In this document: positions 46,875 to 55,310 of the stretch, piece by piece | How positions within the stretch are numbered: the first letter of the stretch is position 1 | Layout of the letters: each line of letters starts with the position of its first letter | Source of the DNA: Hyphobacterium indicum | GTDB taxonomy: Bacteria; Pseudomonadota; Alphaproteobacteria; Caulobacterales; Maricaulaceae | Direction of reading: 5' to 3' | Assembly (NCBI RefSeq): GCF_003129605.1 | Contig: NZ_QBDX01000004.1 | Coordinates: 1,137,709 to 1,201,708 of the forward strand | DNA: 64,000 nucleotides | Program-made: the position numbers and the translations under genes | The notes under the pieces: model-generated | Told to the model about the DNA's origin: nothing | Database searches by the model: none | The model's input: only the letters and a program-made list of their open reading frames with translations

Positions 46875-47645
46875 TCAGCCAAAACTTTCACCGAGATAAA
46901 CGCGGCGCACATCAGGGTCGGCGCGGATCGCCGAGGGCGATCCCTCGAACAGCACTTCGCCTTCATGGATGATGGTGGCACGGTCGGTGATTTCCAGCGT
47001 CTCGCGGACATTGTGGTCGGTGATCAGAATGCCGATGCCGCGATTCTTGAGAAAGCGGATCAGGTCACGGATATCGGTAATGGCAAGCGGATCAATCCCG
47101 GCAAAGGGTTCGTCCAGCAGCATGAAGGATGGCCGCGTGGCCAGGGCCCGGGCAATCTCGACGCGGCGGCGTTCGCCACCCGAAAGCGACAGGGCCGCGG
47201 CATCGGCGAGATGCGAAATCCGCAATTCTTCCATCAGCTGGGCGACCGTTTCCTTGCGGGTTGTCTTGTCCGGCTCGACGATCTCGGCAACCGCCATGAT
47301 ATTGTCTTTCACCGACAGGCCCCGGAAGATCGAGGCTTCCTGTGGCAGATAGCCGATGCCGAGCCGGGCACGCTGATACATGGGCAGGCGGGTGATATCC
47401 TCGCCGTCCAGCAGGATACGGCCGTAATCCGCTTCGATCAGGCCGGTGATCATGTAGAAACAGGTGGTCTTGCCGGCGCCATTGGGGCCGAGCAGACCGG
47501 CCACTTCACCGCGCTTGAGGCGCAGGGAAACGCCTTTGACGACCGGGCGCTTGCGGTAGGACTTGCCGATATTCTCCACCACCAGACCTTCGGCTGTGGA
47601 GACCGGCCGCGCTTCACCCGCGATGATGTCCTCTGGCGTGCTCAC
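46875..47645 (-). CDS. lptB: LPS transport ATPase LptB
   Basis: A 256-residue ABC ATPase: Walker A GLLGPNGAGKTTCFY, signature LSGGERRRVEIARAL, Walker B FMLLDEPFAGIDPLA and the H-loop ITDHNVRE. It drives extraction of lipopolysaccharide from the inner membrane with LptFG and LptC. The start overlaps the lptA stop by 4 bp. Confidence 0.96.
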   Translation of the reverse strand: MSTPEDIIAGEARPVSTAEGLVVENIGKSYRKRPVVKGVSLRLKRGEVAGLLGPNGAGKTTCFYMITGLIEADYGRILLDGEDITRLPMYQRARLGIGYLPQEASIFRGLSVKDNIMAVAEIVEPDKTTRKETVAQLMEELRISHLADAAALSLSGGERRRVEIARALATRPSFMLLDEPFAGIDPLAITDIRDLIRFLKNRGIGILITDHNVRETLEITDRATIIHEGEVLFEGSPSAIRADPDVRRVYLGESFG

Positions 47646-48235
47646 CCTTCAGCACCTGCATCATCAGCATCTGTGTCATCGGCATCGTCTTCGCCGCTGC
47701 CGGAGGGATAGAATACGCCCCGGACACGCCCGCTTCCGGCCGCACTCCCCTCCGGTGTTTCACCCGTGCAGGCCGGGGCATTGATCTGGGAATTATTGGT
47801 TGTCAGGTCGACGACCAGACAATCGCCCTGGATAACATTTTCACCCCGCCTCAGCACAACACCGCCGGTCATGACGATTGTTGCTGTTGTCAGCTGATAA
47901 ACGGCCCGCTGGCTGCGGGCCACTTCCTCCGGCGTGACATAGAACACCTCGCCCGTGGCAATGACCCGGTCGATCTCGCCCCAGCTGGCACCGGTCCCGC
48001 CGGCATCGCCCGGACGCTGCGCGAAAAACACTTCGAGCTGGTCAGACCGCAGATTGGCATCGCCCTGGGCGGCATCGACATTGCCGGAGAAGATAGCGCG
48101 GCGCTCGGTATCGAAGGTTTCCAGCCGGTCGGCCGAAATGTCCATCGGTCCGCCCTGACCTCCGATCTGGGCCAGCGCCGCCGCCGGCATCCCGGACATG
48201 GCCGCCAGCAGGATCAGAATACGCAATATCTTCAT
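47642..48235 (-). CDS. lptA: LPS transport periplasmic protein LptA
   Basis: A 197-residue exported OstA-domain protein (signal ending PAAALAQ) that bridges LptC and LptD with a beta-jellyroll. Typical parts are PMDISADRLETFDTERRAIFSGNVDAAQGD and GDCLVVDLTTNNSQIN. The C-terminal tail is acidic (DDADDTDADDAGAEG). It overlaps both neighbours by 4 bp, so lptC-lptA-lptB is one transcript. Confidence 0.93.
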   Translation of the reverse strand: MKILRILILLAAMSGMPAAALAQIGGQGGPMDISADRLETFDTERRAIFSGNVDAAQGDANLRSDQLEVFFAQRPGDAGGTGASWGEIDRVIATGEVFYVTPEEVARSQRAVYQLTTATIVMTGGVVLRRGENVIQGDCLVVDLTTNNSQINAPACTGETPEGSAAGSGRVRGVFYPSGSGEDDADDTDADDAGAEG

Positions 48236-48918
48236 GGCTGCTCTCCGCCGTCAGAAGCTTCATTCCGGAGATGGGTCCGGACATTCCCTGTGAACACGAC
48301 CCGGTCGCCGCCGTCCAGTATTTCATACCTGTCGGCGCGAATTGAGCCCATCGGACCCTCGCCCTGGACCGGACTGTCCCCGGTCACGCGCTCGTCGGCC
48401 AGATGGATACGGGCATGCTCGGCCACGAATTCATAGCCCGAGCGCGTCCGGAAACGCACATCGGCGTGCAGATCGAGCGTCCGGGCATCGGCATCGAACA
48501 AGCCGGTGCGCGCCAGGACGCCTTCGGCATCTTCATCTGCCGTGATCAGATCATAGTCGAGCTGTGGGGCTTCCAGCTCGGTGATACGCGTCTCCTCGCC
48601 GCGGCGGCGGATGGCAGCATCCGCTGTCACCACATAGGGCGTGCCGTTTTCATCGCGCCCGGTAAAGCGCGGATTGATCATGCGGGCATCCTCGCCGACC
48701 GTGACCGGCTCGGCCTCTGTACCCCCAAGCGACCGCATGAGAATTTGCAGGATTACCGCCGCCGCAATCAGGCCGGTCAGCGTGACAAGACAGATACGGA
48801 GCAGGCGGATGAAGGCCGTCCGCTTCCGGGCCTCGGCCAGCGTTGTGGCGCGCCGCGGTTCCCAGGCGGTGTGTACCGGCGGGTGGAGCGGGGAGATATT
48901 GGCCGTGGTTGCGGTCAT
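48232..48918 (-). CDS. lptC: LPS export protein LptC
   Basis: A 228-residue protein with one N-terminal membrane helix (LLRICLVTLTGLIAAAVILQIL) and a periplasmic LptC/YrbK domain (INPRFTGRDENGTPYVVTADAAIR, DADARTLDLHADVRFRTRSGYEF). It receives LPS from LptBFG and passes it to LptA. Confidence 0.92.
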   Translation of the reverse strand: MTATTANISPLHPPVHTAWEPRRATTLAEARKRTAFIRLLRICLVTLTGLIAAAVILQILMRSLGGTEAEPVTVGEDARMINPRFTGRDENGTPYVVTADAAIRRRGEETRITELEAPQLDYDLITADEDAEGVLARTGLFDADARTLDLHADVRFRTRSGYEFVAEHARIHLADERVTGDSPVQGEGPMGSIRADRYEILDGGDRVVFTGNVRTHLRNEASDGGEQP

Positions 48919-48966
48919 CAGAGCCTGTCAATGCGGGGCGGACGCGGCAAGTTTATGGCAAAGCCG

Positions 48967-49581
48967 TCAGGAGTGGGCGAAAATGTCAGTCTCGGCCCAA
49001 CCCGCCAGATCGAGATCGGCGCGGGCGGGCAGAAAATCGAAACAGGTGCGCGCCAGCTGCATCCGGCCCTCCCGTTCCAGCATCATGGTCAGCTGGTCCC
49101 GCAGCGCATGCAGGTGCAGCACGTCGGACGCCGCATAGTCCAGCTGCGCCTGACTGAGCTCGGCCGCGCCCCAGTCGGAGCTTTGCTGCTGTTTGGACAG
49201 ATCGATTCCGAGCAGCTCGCGCGTCACATCCTTCAGCCCGTGCCGGTCAGTATAGGTCCGGCAGAGCTTGGACGCGATCTTGGTGCAGAAGACCGGTGAC
49301 AGGGTGAGGCCCAGATCGCGCTTGATCATGGCCACATCAAAGCGGGCAAAATGCAGGATTTTGGTGACCGCCGGATCCGACAACAGCGCTTTCAGATGGG
49401 GGCAGTCATAGGCCTGCCGGTCCAGCTGCACCACATGGGCATCGCCATCCCCGGCGGACAACTGGACCACGCACAGCGCATCCCGCACCAGTGACAGGCC
49501 CAGCGTCTCCGTATCGACGGCTACGGCTGTACCAAAATCAATCCCCGGGGCGAGGTCACCCTTGTGAAAATGTATCGTCAT
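48967..49581 (-). CDS. Ribonuclease D-like 3'-5' exonuclease
   Basis: A 204-residue DEDDy exonuclease domain: motif I AVDTETLGLSL, motif II HFARFDVAMI and motif III QLDYAASDVLHLH. It lacks the HRDC domains of full RNase D, as is usual for the short alphaproteobacterial form found upstream of lptC. It probably trims structured RNA 3' ends. The ATG at 49581 gives the family start. Confidence 0.92.
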   Translation of the reverse strand: MTIHFHKGDLAPGIDFGTAVAVDTETLGLSLVRDALCVVQLSAGDGDAHVVQLDRQAYDCPHLKALLSDPAVTKILHFARFDVAMIKRDLGLTLSPVFCTKIASKLCRTYTDRHGLKDVTRELLGIDLSKQQQSSDWGAAELSQAQLDYAASDVLHLHALRDQLTMMLEREGRMQLARTCFDFLPARADLDLAGWAETDIFAHS

Positions 49582-49724
49582 ACCGCCTGATCCTGCTCGT
49601 TTGATCCCGTCTAGCCCGCTTGCCCGGGGACAACAAGACAGCAGAGCCGGAAAGCCGGCCCGGATTCGCCCATCAGGCGAGTAAAAACTGGAATGAATAT
49701 AATAAAAGGAGTATATTCCTTGCC

Positions 49725-50120
49725 ATGACCCAGGCCGCACACGATCCCGAGACGGACGGGCGTGTCGTTTTCGAACATGAGGAAAATGGCATTCTCCGTG
49801 TGCGCTATACCGGCGACATCACGCTGGACCTGGCCGAAAAATCCGGCGACATCATTCTCGATCACCTGAAGGCCGGAACACGCCGGATTCTCTATGATGT
49901 GGCTGACTCCACGCCGGTATTCTCCCCGGTTGCCCTGCTCGATGAGGTGCGGCGGATCGGCCGTGCCGGCGGCCGGGAGGCCCGCTTCTGCTATCTCGCG
50001 CCGGAAAACATGTTCACCCGGCACTTCATGCTGATCGAGGCGGCCGCCTTCAATGAGGGTATCCGCGTCAAATTCCTGTCCGATGAAGCCGCGGCGAAAG
50101 CCTGGCTGACCGGGGATTAG
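49725..50120 (+). CDS. Putative STAS/SpoIIAA-like protein
   Basis: A 131-residue soluble protein whose alternating pattern (VRYTGDITLDLAEKSGDIIL, RRILYDVADSTPVFSP, RFCYLAPENMFTRHFMLIEAAAF) resembles SpoIIAA/STAS-like folds. No specific function can be assigned. An AAAGGAG-like sequence lies upstream of the ATG at 49725. Confidence 0.65.
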   Translation: MTQAAHDPETDGRVVFEHEENGILRVRYTGDITLDLAEKSGDIILDHLKAGTRRILYDVADSTPVFSPVALLDEVRRIGRAGGREARFCYLAPENMFTRHFMLIEAAAFNEGIRVKFLSDEAAAKAWLTGD

Positions 50121-50150
50121 CGTTTCCGCCGCACCTCAAGCATCCGGGCT

Positions 50151-50348
50151 TCAGGACGGCCGGGACACTGGACAGGTGCGCAGGCCGAACAATGCATAGG
50201 CCGGGCAGAATCCGAGAATTCCCGTGAGCAGGGGTACAAGCCCGATCCAGCCCCATGGCGTGGCCGGGCCGACAAACACCAGGGAAATCAGAACGACGCC
50301 AGCGATGATGCGCAGCGCGCGGTCGATCAGTCCTTCATTGCGGGGCAT
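50151..50348 (-). CDS. DUF2892 inner-membrane protein
   Basis: A 65-residue two-helix protein of the DUF2892 (YgaP C-terminal-like) family: NEGLIDRALRIIAGVVLISLV and GLVPLLTGILGFCPAYALFGLRTC, including the conserved CPAY and C-terminal Cys. DUF2892 is often linked to rhodanese and sulfur metabolism. The ATG at 50348 has AAAGGATG upstream; two earlier in-frame codons do not. A Crp/Fnr-type gene lies directly upstream on the same strand. Confidence 0.8.
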   Translation of the reverse strand: MPRNEGLIDRALRIIAGVVLISLVFVGPATPWGWIGLVPLLTGILGFCPAYALFGLRTCPVSRPS

Positions 50349-50413
50349 GATGATCATCCTTTCAGATCAGATTACCGATACGGAAGGATAGACCCGGGTA
50401 TCCAAGCCTGTCG

Positions 50414-50426
50414 GTGACATTGTCAC
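50414..50426. promoter_or_regulatory. Candidate Crp/Fnr-type operator
   Basis: GTGAC-ATT-GTCAC is a perfect 5-bp inverted repeat at the end of the Crp/Fnr gene and 66 bp upstream of the DUF2892 start. It resembles half-sites of this regulator family (TGTGA/TTGAC types). Confidence 0.4.
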
Positions 50427-51025
50427 ACATTGCCTGCGGCAATCTGTTCCAGCCGCTTGCGGTCGAGAAGATCAATTCTGCCACGTGTCCGGACCAGAAG
50501 CCCGCTGCGTTCGAACTCTGCCAGCTTGCGGCTGACAACCGCCCGGCCCGATGCGGTTTCTGCCGCGAGAGCTTCATGGGTCGAGGAGATCGGCAGGCCG
50601 GGGGCAGCAAGGGCGAGCAGGACGCGCGCCAGCCGCGCATCAAGGCCTGTGAGTGCCACATCCTCCACCCTTTGTTCAAATTCCTCGAACCTTTCGGCAA
50701 CGGCCGCCAGAACCGACATCCGGAAGGCGTCATCGCTGTCCAGAAGGCGGAAAAAGACCGCAGCTGGCAGGATCTCGCCCTCGATATCTGTTTCTGCCAC
50801 GCCTTCGGCGGCATAGTTCCGGCCGTTGATCAGGCATGAAAAGGTCTGAAGGCACAGGCCGCCGGGGCGCACCCGGTACAGAACAACCTCCCGCCCGGCG
50901 TCTGATGTCAGCGACACGCGTATTGTGCCGCGCGACAGCTTCAGGAAACCCGGACACGCTTCTCCCGGCCGGAAAACCGGTTTGCCTACCTTCAGGTTTA
51001 CGGGGGTTGTCTTTTCCACCTGCAT
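50423..51025 (-). CDS. Crp/Fnr-family transcriptional regulator
   Basis: A 200-residue regulator with a cupin-like sensor domain (residues 10-115, VLYRVRPGGLCLQTFSCLINGRNYAAEGVAETD) and a winged-helix domain (STHEALAAETASGRAVVSRKLAEFERSGLL). The four N-terminal cysteines of Fnr are missing; Cys residues at about 24, 58 and 64 could be redox-sensitive. The adjacent DUF2892 gene suggests a sulfur-stress or redox theme, which is inference. Confidence 0.88.
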   Translation of the reverse strand: MQVEKTTPVNLKVGKPVFRPGEACPGFLKLSRGTIRVSLTSDAGREVVLYRVRPGGLCLQTFSCLINGRNYAAEGVAETDIEGEILPAAVFFRLLDSDDAFRMSVLAAVAERFEEFEQRVEDVALTGLDARLARVLLALAAPGLPISSTHEALAAETASGRAVVSRKLAEFERSGLLVRTRGRIDLLDRKRLEQIAAGNV

Positions 51026-51069
51026 CGCGCGGCCAGCCTACCGGCTCGCGCTGCAGGAGGCGAGCGATA

Positions 51070-52542
51070 TCACGCTTCGGTTCGCGTCATCCGCGCTTCC
51101 AGGCGCTGCGAGAACCAGCCGATGATCGCCGCCCAAAGACGGTCTTTCAGCACTGCACCTTCAACCCCGGCTTCCAGATTGGGATTGTCATTGATCTCGA
51201 TGACGAAGACGCCTTTTTCGTTTTCCTTGATATCAACGCCGTAAAGCCCGTCACCGATCAGCCGCGCCGCGCTTTCCGCCAGTTCGATGACCCGCGCCGG
51301 GGCCGCTTCCACCGGCAGGGTTTCCGAACCGCCCTCGATCACTTTTCCGGCGGCATCGCGCTTGATGATCTGCCAGTGGCCACGCGCCATCTTGTATTTG
51401 CAGGCATAGAGCGCGCTTCCACCCAGCACGCCGATGCGCCAGTCATAGGTGGTCGGCATGTATTCCTGGGCGATGATCAGCGCGGTATCATCAAACAGGC
51501 GTTTGGCGGTGGCGGTCAGCTCGTCCAGCGTCGCAACCTTGTGCACCTGGCGGCTGAAGGAGCCATCCGGCGCTTTCAGCACCACCGGGCTGCCAAGCCG
51601 CTCCATCAGGCTGTCCAGCCGCATGGACGGATCGAGGATTTCGGTGCGCGGCGCAGGCAGGCTGGCGGTTTCCAGCAATTCGGCGAGATAGACCTTGTTG
51701 GTGCAGCGGATCATCGACACCGGATCATCAATTACCGGCATGCCTTCCTGCTCGGCCCGGCGGGCAAAGCGGTAGGTGAAATTGTCGATGCCCGTCGTGG
51801 TGCGGATAAACAGCGCATCATATTCGGCGAGGCTGGCCAGATCATTGGGATAGATCGGTTCCACCACCACGCCTTCGCGCGCGGCCACGGCCGCCAGACG
51901 CTTCAGCGAGCCCGGATCGGACGGCGGCTGCGCCTCATTGGGGTCGATCAGCACCGCCAGCGTCCAGCGCGGGGTCTGGCGCGCCTTGGGCGGCATCCAG
52001 CGCCTTTGTGTGAAATCCGCCATCGCCTGCATGGCAAAATCGCGCCTCTCGCCCTTCACGGCATTGACCGGCATCAGCCGGATCTTCTCGATCGTGGCGG
52101 ATTTGCGCGTATCCATCACCACTTCCAGAAGCGGGGCGCGGAACCAGTCGAATAACAGCTTCGAAAACCGCGAATAGCCGGCCCGTTCACACTGGCCGAA
52201 GGCGACAAACAGCGATTCTTCCGGCCCGGCCCCGGCATCCAGATCGCGCTGCAGCGCGGCATTCAGCTCCGGCAGGGCGTGCGCATAGAGCGATTTGCGT
52301 GACAATTCGACCATGGTCTGGACGCTGGGCGCAACACGGTGCCCGCGCGCCTCGGCCAGCAGCGAGGCATAATAGGCTTCCGACTGATAGGCATAGCTGC
52401 GCGCCAGATTGAAAATGGACGGGCGCCGCCCGGCAAACAGGGCGGGGCGGGTCAGATAATCCCGGATCCGCATCAGCTTGTGCGGCGTATCCGCCTGTCC
52501 GGCATCCTTTGGATTTTCAACAAGTACGAGCCAGTCGCTCAT
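51070..52542 (-). CDS. RimK-type ATP-grasp ligase with RLAN domain
   Basis: A 490-residue protein: an N-terminal RLAN domain (residues 1-170, WLVLVENPKDAGQ at the start) followed by a RimK-like ATP-grasp (about 200-480). Visible motifs are VVLKAPDGSFSRQVHKV, IIAQEYMPTTYDWRIGVLGG, YKMARGHW and DGLYGVDIKENEKGVFVIEINDNPNLEAG with the metal-binding Glu/Asn. RimK-like enzymes add amino acids to peptide ends; the target is unknown. Its start overlaps the stop of the GNAT gene by 4 bp. Confidence 0.9.
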   Translation of the reverse strand: MSDWLVLVENPKDAGQADTPHKLMRIRDYLTRPALFAGRRPSIFNLARSYAYQSEAYYASLLAEARGHRVAPSVQTMVELSRKSLYAHALPELNAALQRDLDAGAGPEESLFVAFGQCERAGYSRFSKLLFDWFRAPLLEVVMDTRKSATIEKIRLMPVNAVKGERRDFAMQAMADFTQRRWMPPKARQTPRWTLAVLIDPNEAQPPSDPGSLKRLAAVAAREGVVVEPIYPNDLASLAEYDALFIRTTTGIDNFTYRFARRAEQEGMPVIDDPVSMIRCTNKVYLAELLETASLPAPRTEILDPSMRLDSLMERLGSPVVLKAPDGSFSRQVHKVATLDELTATAKRLFDDTALIIAQEYMPTTYDWRIGVLGGSALYACKYKMARGHWQIIKRDAAGKVIEGGSETLPVEAAPARVIELAESAARLIGDGLYGVDIKENEKGVFVIEINDNPNLEAGVEGAVLKDRLWAAIIGWFSQRLEARMTRTEA

Positions 52543-53003
52543 ATCGGCCTTGCTTTCAGATCGCGCTCCAGAATGAGCGCGCTTTCGCCATCCGCGTAAT
52601 AGGCTTTTTTCTCCTTTAGCAAGGAAAATCCGCTGCGTTCATAGAGCGCAAGGGCGCGGCCATTGGAAGCGCGCACTTCCAGACGCAGACGGTCACAACC
52701 GCGCCGCGCCGCTTCGGCCACACACGCCGACATCAGCGCCGCTCCCACCCCCTGACCGGCAAAGCCCGGATCGCTGGCAATGGAATACAGGCGGGCAGTG
52801 CGCGCGCCCTTGCGGAAGAGGAGGATCGCTGCACCGGCGGCCATGTCTCCGCTCTCGGCAATTCCGATCCAGGCGCTGCGCGAGGCCAGCATCCGGCGCA
52901 GATTGCGCCGCGCAAAGCGGTCCTCCGGCGCAAAGGCCGCGCCCTCGATCGCGGTCAGCGTGTCAAGATCGGTAGGGGTGGCGGAGCGGATTGTGAGCGG
53001 CAT
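52539..53003 (-). CDS. GNAT N-acetyltransferase paired with RimK-type ligase
   Basis: A 154-residue GNAT enzyme with the acetyl-CoA loop DPGFAGQGVGAALM and the C-terminal ALYERSGFSLLKEKKAYY. It resembles RimI-type enzymes that acetylate protein N-termini. The ATGA overlap with the ATP-grasp gene suggests they work on one substrate; GNAT-RimK pairs and fusions are known, but the product is not. Confidence 0.88.
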   Translation of the reverse strand: MPLTIRSATPTDLDTLTAIEGAAFAPEDRFARRNLRRMLASRSAWIGIAESGDMAAGAAILLFRKGARTARLYSIASDPGFAGQGVGAALMSACVAEAARRGCDRLRLEVRASNGRALALYERSGFSLLKEKKAYYADGESALILERDLKARPI

Positions 53004-53047
53004 GGGGAAAGTGTGCCAGACTGCCGCGGTCACGGCGAGGGGGTGCA

Positions 53048-53389
53048 TCAGGCCTTGCGGACAAACTCTGTTTTCAGCCCCATCTGCCCCACCCCCTCGA
53101 TACGGCAGTCAATATCGTGATCGCCTTCGACGAGGCGGATATTCTTCACCTTTGTGCCGACTTTCACGACCTGGCTGGTGCCCTTGATCTTCAGATCCTT
53201 GATCACCGTCACCGTATCGCCATCGGCCAGCGCGGTGCCATTGGCATCGCGCCAGATGCGGACGGTCTCGGCGCTTGCGGCAGTATCACTGGCGGACCAT
53301 TCATGCGCACATTCCGGACAGACCAGCAGCGCGCCATCCTCGTACGTCCACTCACAGGTACATTTCGGACAGACAGGAAGAGCGGTCAT
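53048..53389 (-). CDS. PhnA/YjdM-type zinc-ribbon protein
   Basis: A 113-residue protein with an N-terminal zinc ribbon ([25 protein letters not shown]) and the PhnA C-terminal domain ([44 protein letters not shown]). Despite the name it is probably not a phosphonate enzyme; the actual role is unclear. It lies 44 bp upstream of the GNAT gene on the same strand. Confidence 0.9.
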   Translation of the reverse strand: MTALPVCPKCTCEWTYEDGALLVCPECAHEWSASDTAASAETVRIWRDANGTALADGDTVTVIKDLKIKGTSQVVKVGTKVKNIRLVEGDHDIDCRIEGVGQMGLKTEFVRKA

Positions 53390-53844
53390 GGGCGGGGCTT
53401 TCGCCTGGAGGGGCCAACATGCGGGCACAGCCATCTATCGGTCCGGGTCCGGCATGTCCATCACCGGTTCCGCCTTTGGCGGAAACGGCGTGACATCCTT
53501 CGCTCGGGCGACAATCGCTTTTCCCCGTCTTGCTCCGGTTTAACCGGAGCATCTCGAATGAATAGCGCGGGATATCGAGATCCTCCGATCCCCCGCCTCC
53601 GCGAGGGCAGGCAAGTCGGAGGAAGACGGAATTTAGACTATTGGAGATGTTCAGCCCTATCCACCCCGAGCCCGTCAGGGCTCGCAAGCGCGACTGCGCG
53701 CCCGCAGCTTCAGCGAGGACCGGCCGAGCGGAGGCGAGGGAGGATCAAAAGAAGTCGTCCGCCTTCGCCAAGGCTACGGCGCGACATCCATCGCTCGAAT
53801 TAAAGCTGGCTTGCCGAGCCGAAGCTCGCATAGCGAGCGAAGGA
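53390..53844. repeat. Repeat-rich intergenic region before the island
   Basis: This 455-bp gap has no supported gene. It holds a palindrome GCTCCGGTT-T-AACCGGAGC (53534-53552) related to the one at 12699, a second inverted pair CCTCCGA/TCGGAGG around 53583-53623, and copy 2 of the tRNA-flanking repeat (53668-53753). The last 90 bp lead into the tRNA-Leu copy. Confidence 0.6.
53668..53753. repeat. tRNA-flanking dispersed repeat, copy 2
   Basis: About 85 bp similar to 18179-18263, starting GAGCCCGTCAGGGCTCGCAA (a small hairpin) and sharing CGCGCCCGCAGCTTCAGCGA and AGCGGAGGCGA. It lies about 90 bp beyond the 3' end of tRNA-Leu, as copy 1 does beside tRNA-Arg, so the left flank of the island looks like ancestral chromosome. 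Confidence 0.65.
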
Positions 53845-53930
53845 TGGTGCCAGGAGAGGACTCGAACCTCCACTTCCTTTCAGAAACCAGCACCTGAAGC
53901 TGGCGCGTCTACCAGTTCCGCCACCTGGGC
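53845..53930 (-). tRNA. tRNA-Leu (CAG) copy at left island end, one-base deletion
   Basis: Identical to the right copy except that one G is missing in the 3' acceptor strand (CCTGGC against CCTGGGC), making 86 bases. The 5' strand GCCCAGG then cannot pair fully: position 2 faces a C and position 1 is shifted. D-arm, anticodon loop TTCAGGT, variable arm and CCA are intact. It is probably a weakened or dead copy left by island integration. Confidence 0.85.
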
Positions 53931-53982
53931 AGGTAACAGGGCGCGTGGTTCTCGCCTCTCGAACTCTCGATTTGCTTGATGA

Positions 53983-54002
53983 GTGTACCAGCCGGTGTAC
54001 CA
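53983..54002. promoter_or_regulatory. Paired GTGTACCA motifs, left island end
   Basis: GTGTACCA occurs at 53983-53990 and 53995-54002, a 12-bp period. The same octamer pair is found near the right end at 63832-63850 in the same orientation. Arm-type integrase binding is the likely role. Confidence 0.45.
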
Positions 54003-54008
54003 GTGCCG

Positions 54009-54650
54009 TCAAGTCGATTGGGCATTCTTTCGCGGCAGCAAGATGCGAGCATTAATCTCGTCGAGTATATCCTGTGCTTTTCGAAGCTGCATGTTTACCC
54101 TGCCGACGGTGAAGGCGTCTTTTGGTCCAAAGACAACGGGAACCCGTATTACGCTTTCATCGTCATTTACCAAAAACTTGATATCAGCGGATTTTACTTT
54201 TTCGCTTGTGGTACGGTTTGGGCTCAGGCCTCCTACAACGGCACCTGCTCCGCCTGCAATCGCTGCGCCTGCAGCCGCGCCAATAAGCTGATCAACACGA
54301 TTTAGCTTGGAGATGGTCTCTCCATCCACGACCAGCTCAACGGCCATGAGCTTGCTCGCATCGATCAGCCTCAGGCTATCTCGTTTCGCCACCGCGATTC
54401 GGTTTTCGTCGATCACGACAGCCGAAGCTTCCCAGCCCATTCTTCCACTCTTCCGATGAAATACGCCCACGAACTTAGTCCGCTGCAGTTCTGAAAGCCC
54501 TGAATACGAACCGATTTGTTTGTCCAGAGCAGCATCCAATTCATTGAATTTTGCCTTGCGCGTTTCAGCCTCATTCGCGGTTTGCACGTTGGCCCAAATG
54601 ACAAATACGATCAGTATTAAGAATCCCGCTCCTAGGACTTCCCACGCCAC
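54009..54650 (-). CDS. Island membrane-anchored protein of unknown function
   Basis: A 213-residue protein starting with GTG after a GGAGA site. It has one N-terminal helix (VLGAGFLILIVFVIWANV), then a soluble domain (FVGVFHRKSGRMGWEASAVVIDENRIAV) and a glycine-zipper-like hydrophobic stretch (LIGAAAGAAIAGGAGAVVGG) that may insert in a membrane. No family recognised. It is the last gene before the left attachment repeat. Confidence 0.65.
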   Translation of the reverse strand: MAWEVLGAGFLILIVFVIWANVQTANEAETRKAKFNELDAALDKQIGSYSGLSELQRTKFVGVFHRKSGRMGWEASAVVIDENRIAVAKRDSLRLIDASKLMAVELVVDGETISKLNRVDQLIGAAAGAAIAGGAGAVVGGLSPNRTTSEKVKSADIKFLVNDDESVIRVPVVFGPKDAFTVGRVNMQLRKAQDILDEINARILLPRKNAQST

Positions 54651-54806
54651 GTTAGTCTCCGCTAGAGTCGCTCGACGAAGAAAGTGCCAGTAAAAGATCG
54701 ATATTACAAACGCTTGGGTGTCCCCATAAAGTCACGCAGATTTTGCGCATCCGGGCGCACTCAGCTGAAATAGACACCTAGGATATTTTCAGAATTACCT
54801 ACAATT

Positions 54807-55220
54807 TCACCGGGGGCAAAGCGGGAGCGGTTGCCTTGGCCGATTGCGCATGGGCCAAACATCATACGTACGAATCTTGTTCGCGAGTTTCCAAGCGCGA
54901 TCTTCGGTATTGAGCGGGCTATCGAGATGGAAGTGACGTTCAATCCAAGCGGCTACGGCCTGCCATGGTTCCTGGTTTTTCAGCCAAGCTGCAATTTCAA
55001 AAACCGGATAGTAAGTTCGATTTCCACGGAAGCACTTTACGGGCGCTGGGGCAGGGCCCTTCCCCCGAATTCTCCAGTTGGCCAAAACTTGGATTGAGAC
55101 CTCCAACAGCTGCGATAGCTCGGCGCTCGAGAGAGCGTCCCAAGGGACAAGCTTCATATCTGCCAATCGGCATTGGGCGGTAGCAAAATCAATCGCGGAC
55201 TCAGCACTCAACTCACTCAA
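54807..55220 (-). CDS. AlpA/excisionase-like MerR-type DNA-binding protein
   Basis: A protein of up to 137 residues with a small winged HTH (LSSAELSQLLEVSIQVLANWRIRGKGPAPAPVKCFRGNRTYYPVFEIAAWL), the layout of phage AlpA/Xis-like proteins that control integrase or excision. The start is uncertain: the frame opens with TTG at 55220, a TTG at 55211 is better spaced from AAGG, and an ATG lies at 55157. Its promoter is flanked by inverted repeats. Confidence 0.75.
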   Translation of the reverse strand: MSELSAESAIDFATAQCRLADMKLVPWDALSSAELSQLLEVSIQVLANWRIRGKGPAPAPVKCFRGNRTYYPVFEIAAWLKNQEPWQAVAAWIERHFHLDSPLNTEDRAWKLANKIRTYDVWPMRNRPRQPLPLCPR

Positions 55221-55286
55221 CCTTTTAAACTCAAACCGAGAAAATATTATACAATATCACTATGAGTTACAAAGGTTTGAGTGAGT
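55211..55286 (-). promoter_or_regulatory. alpA promoter flanked by inverted repeats
   Basis: On the minus strand a perfect TATAAT -10 box (55246-55251) and a TTTGTA -35 at 16 bp drive the AlpA-like gene. ACTCACTCAACCTTT (55211-55225, over the gene start) and AAAGGTTTGAGTGAGT (55271-55286) are inverted copies enclosing the promoter. A regulator bound at both arms could loop or block the promoter. Confidence 0.6.
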
Positions 55287-55310
55287 GAGAGTTGGCAAAC
55301 GCTAGCTACC

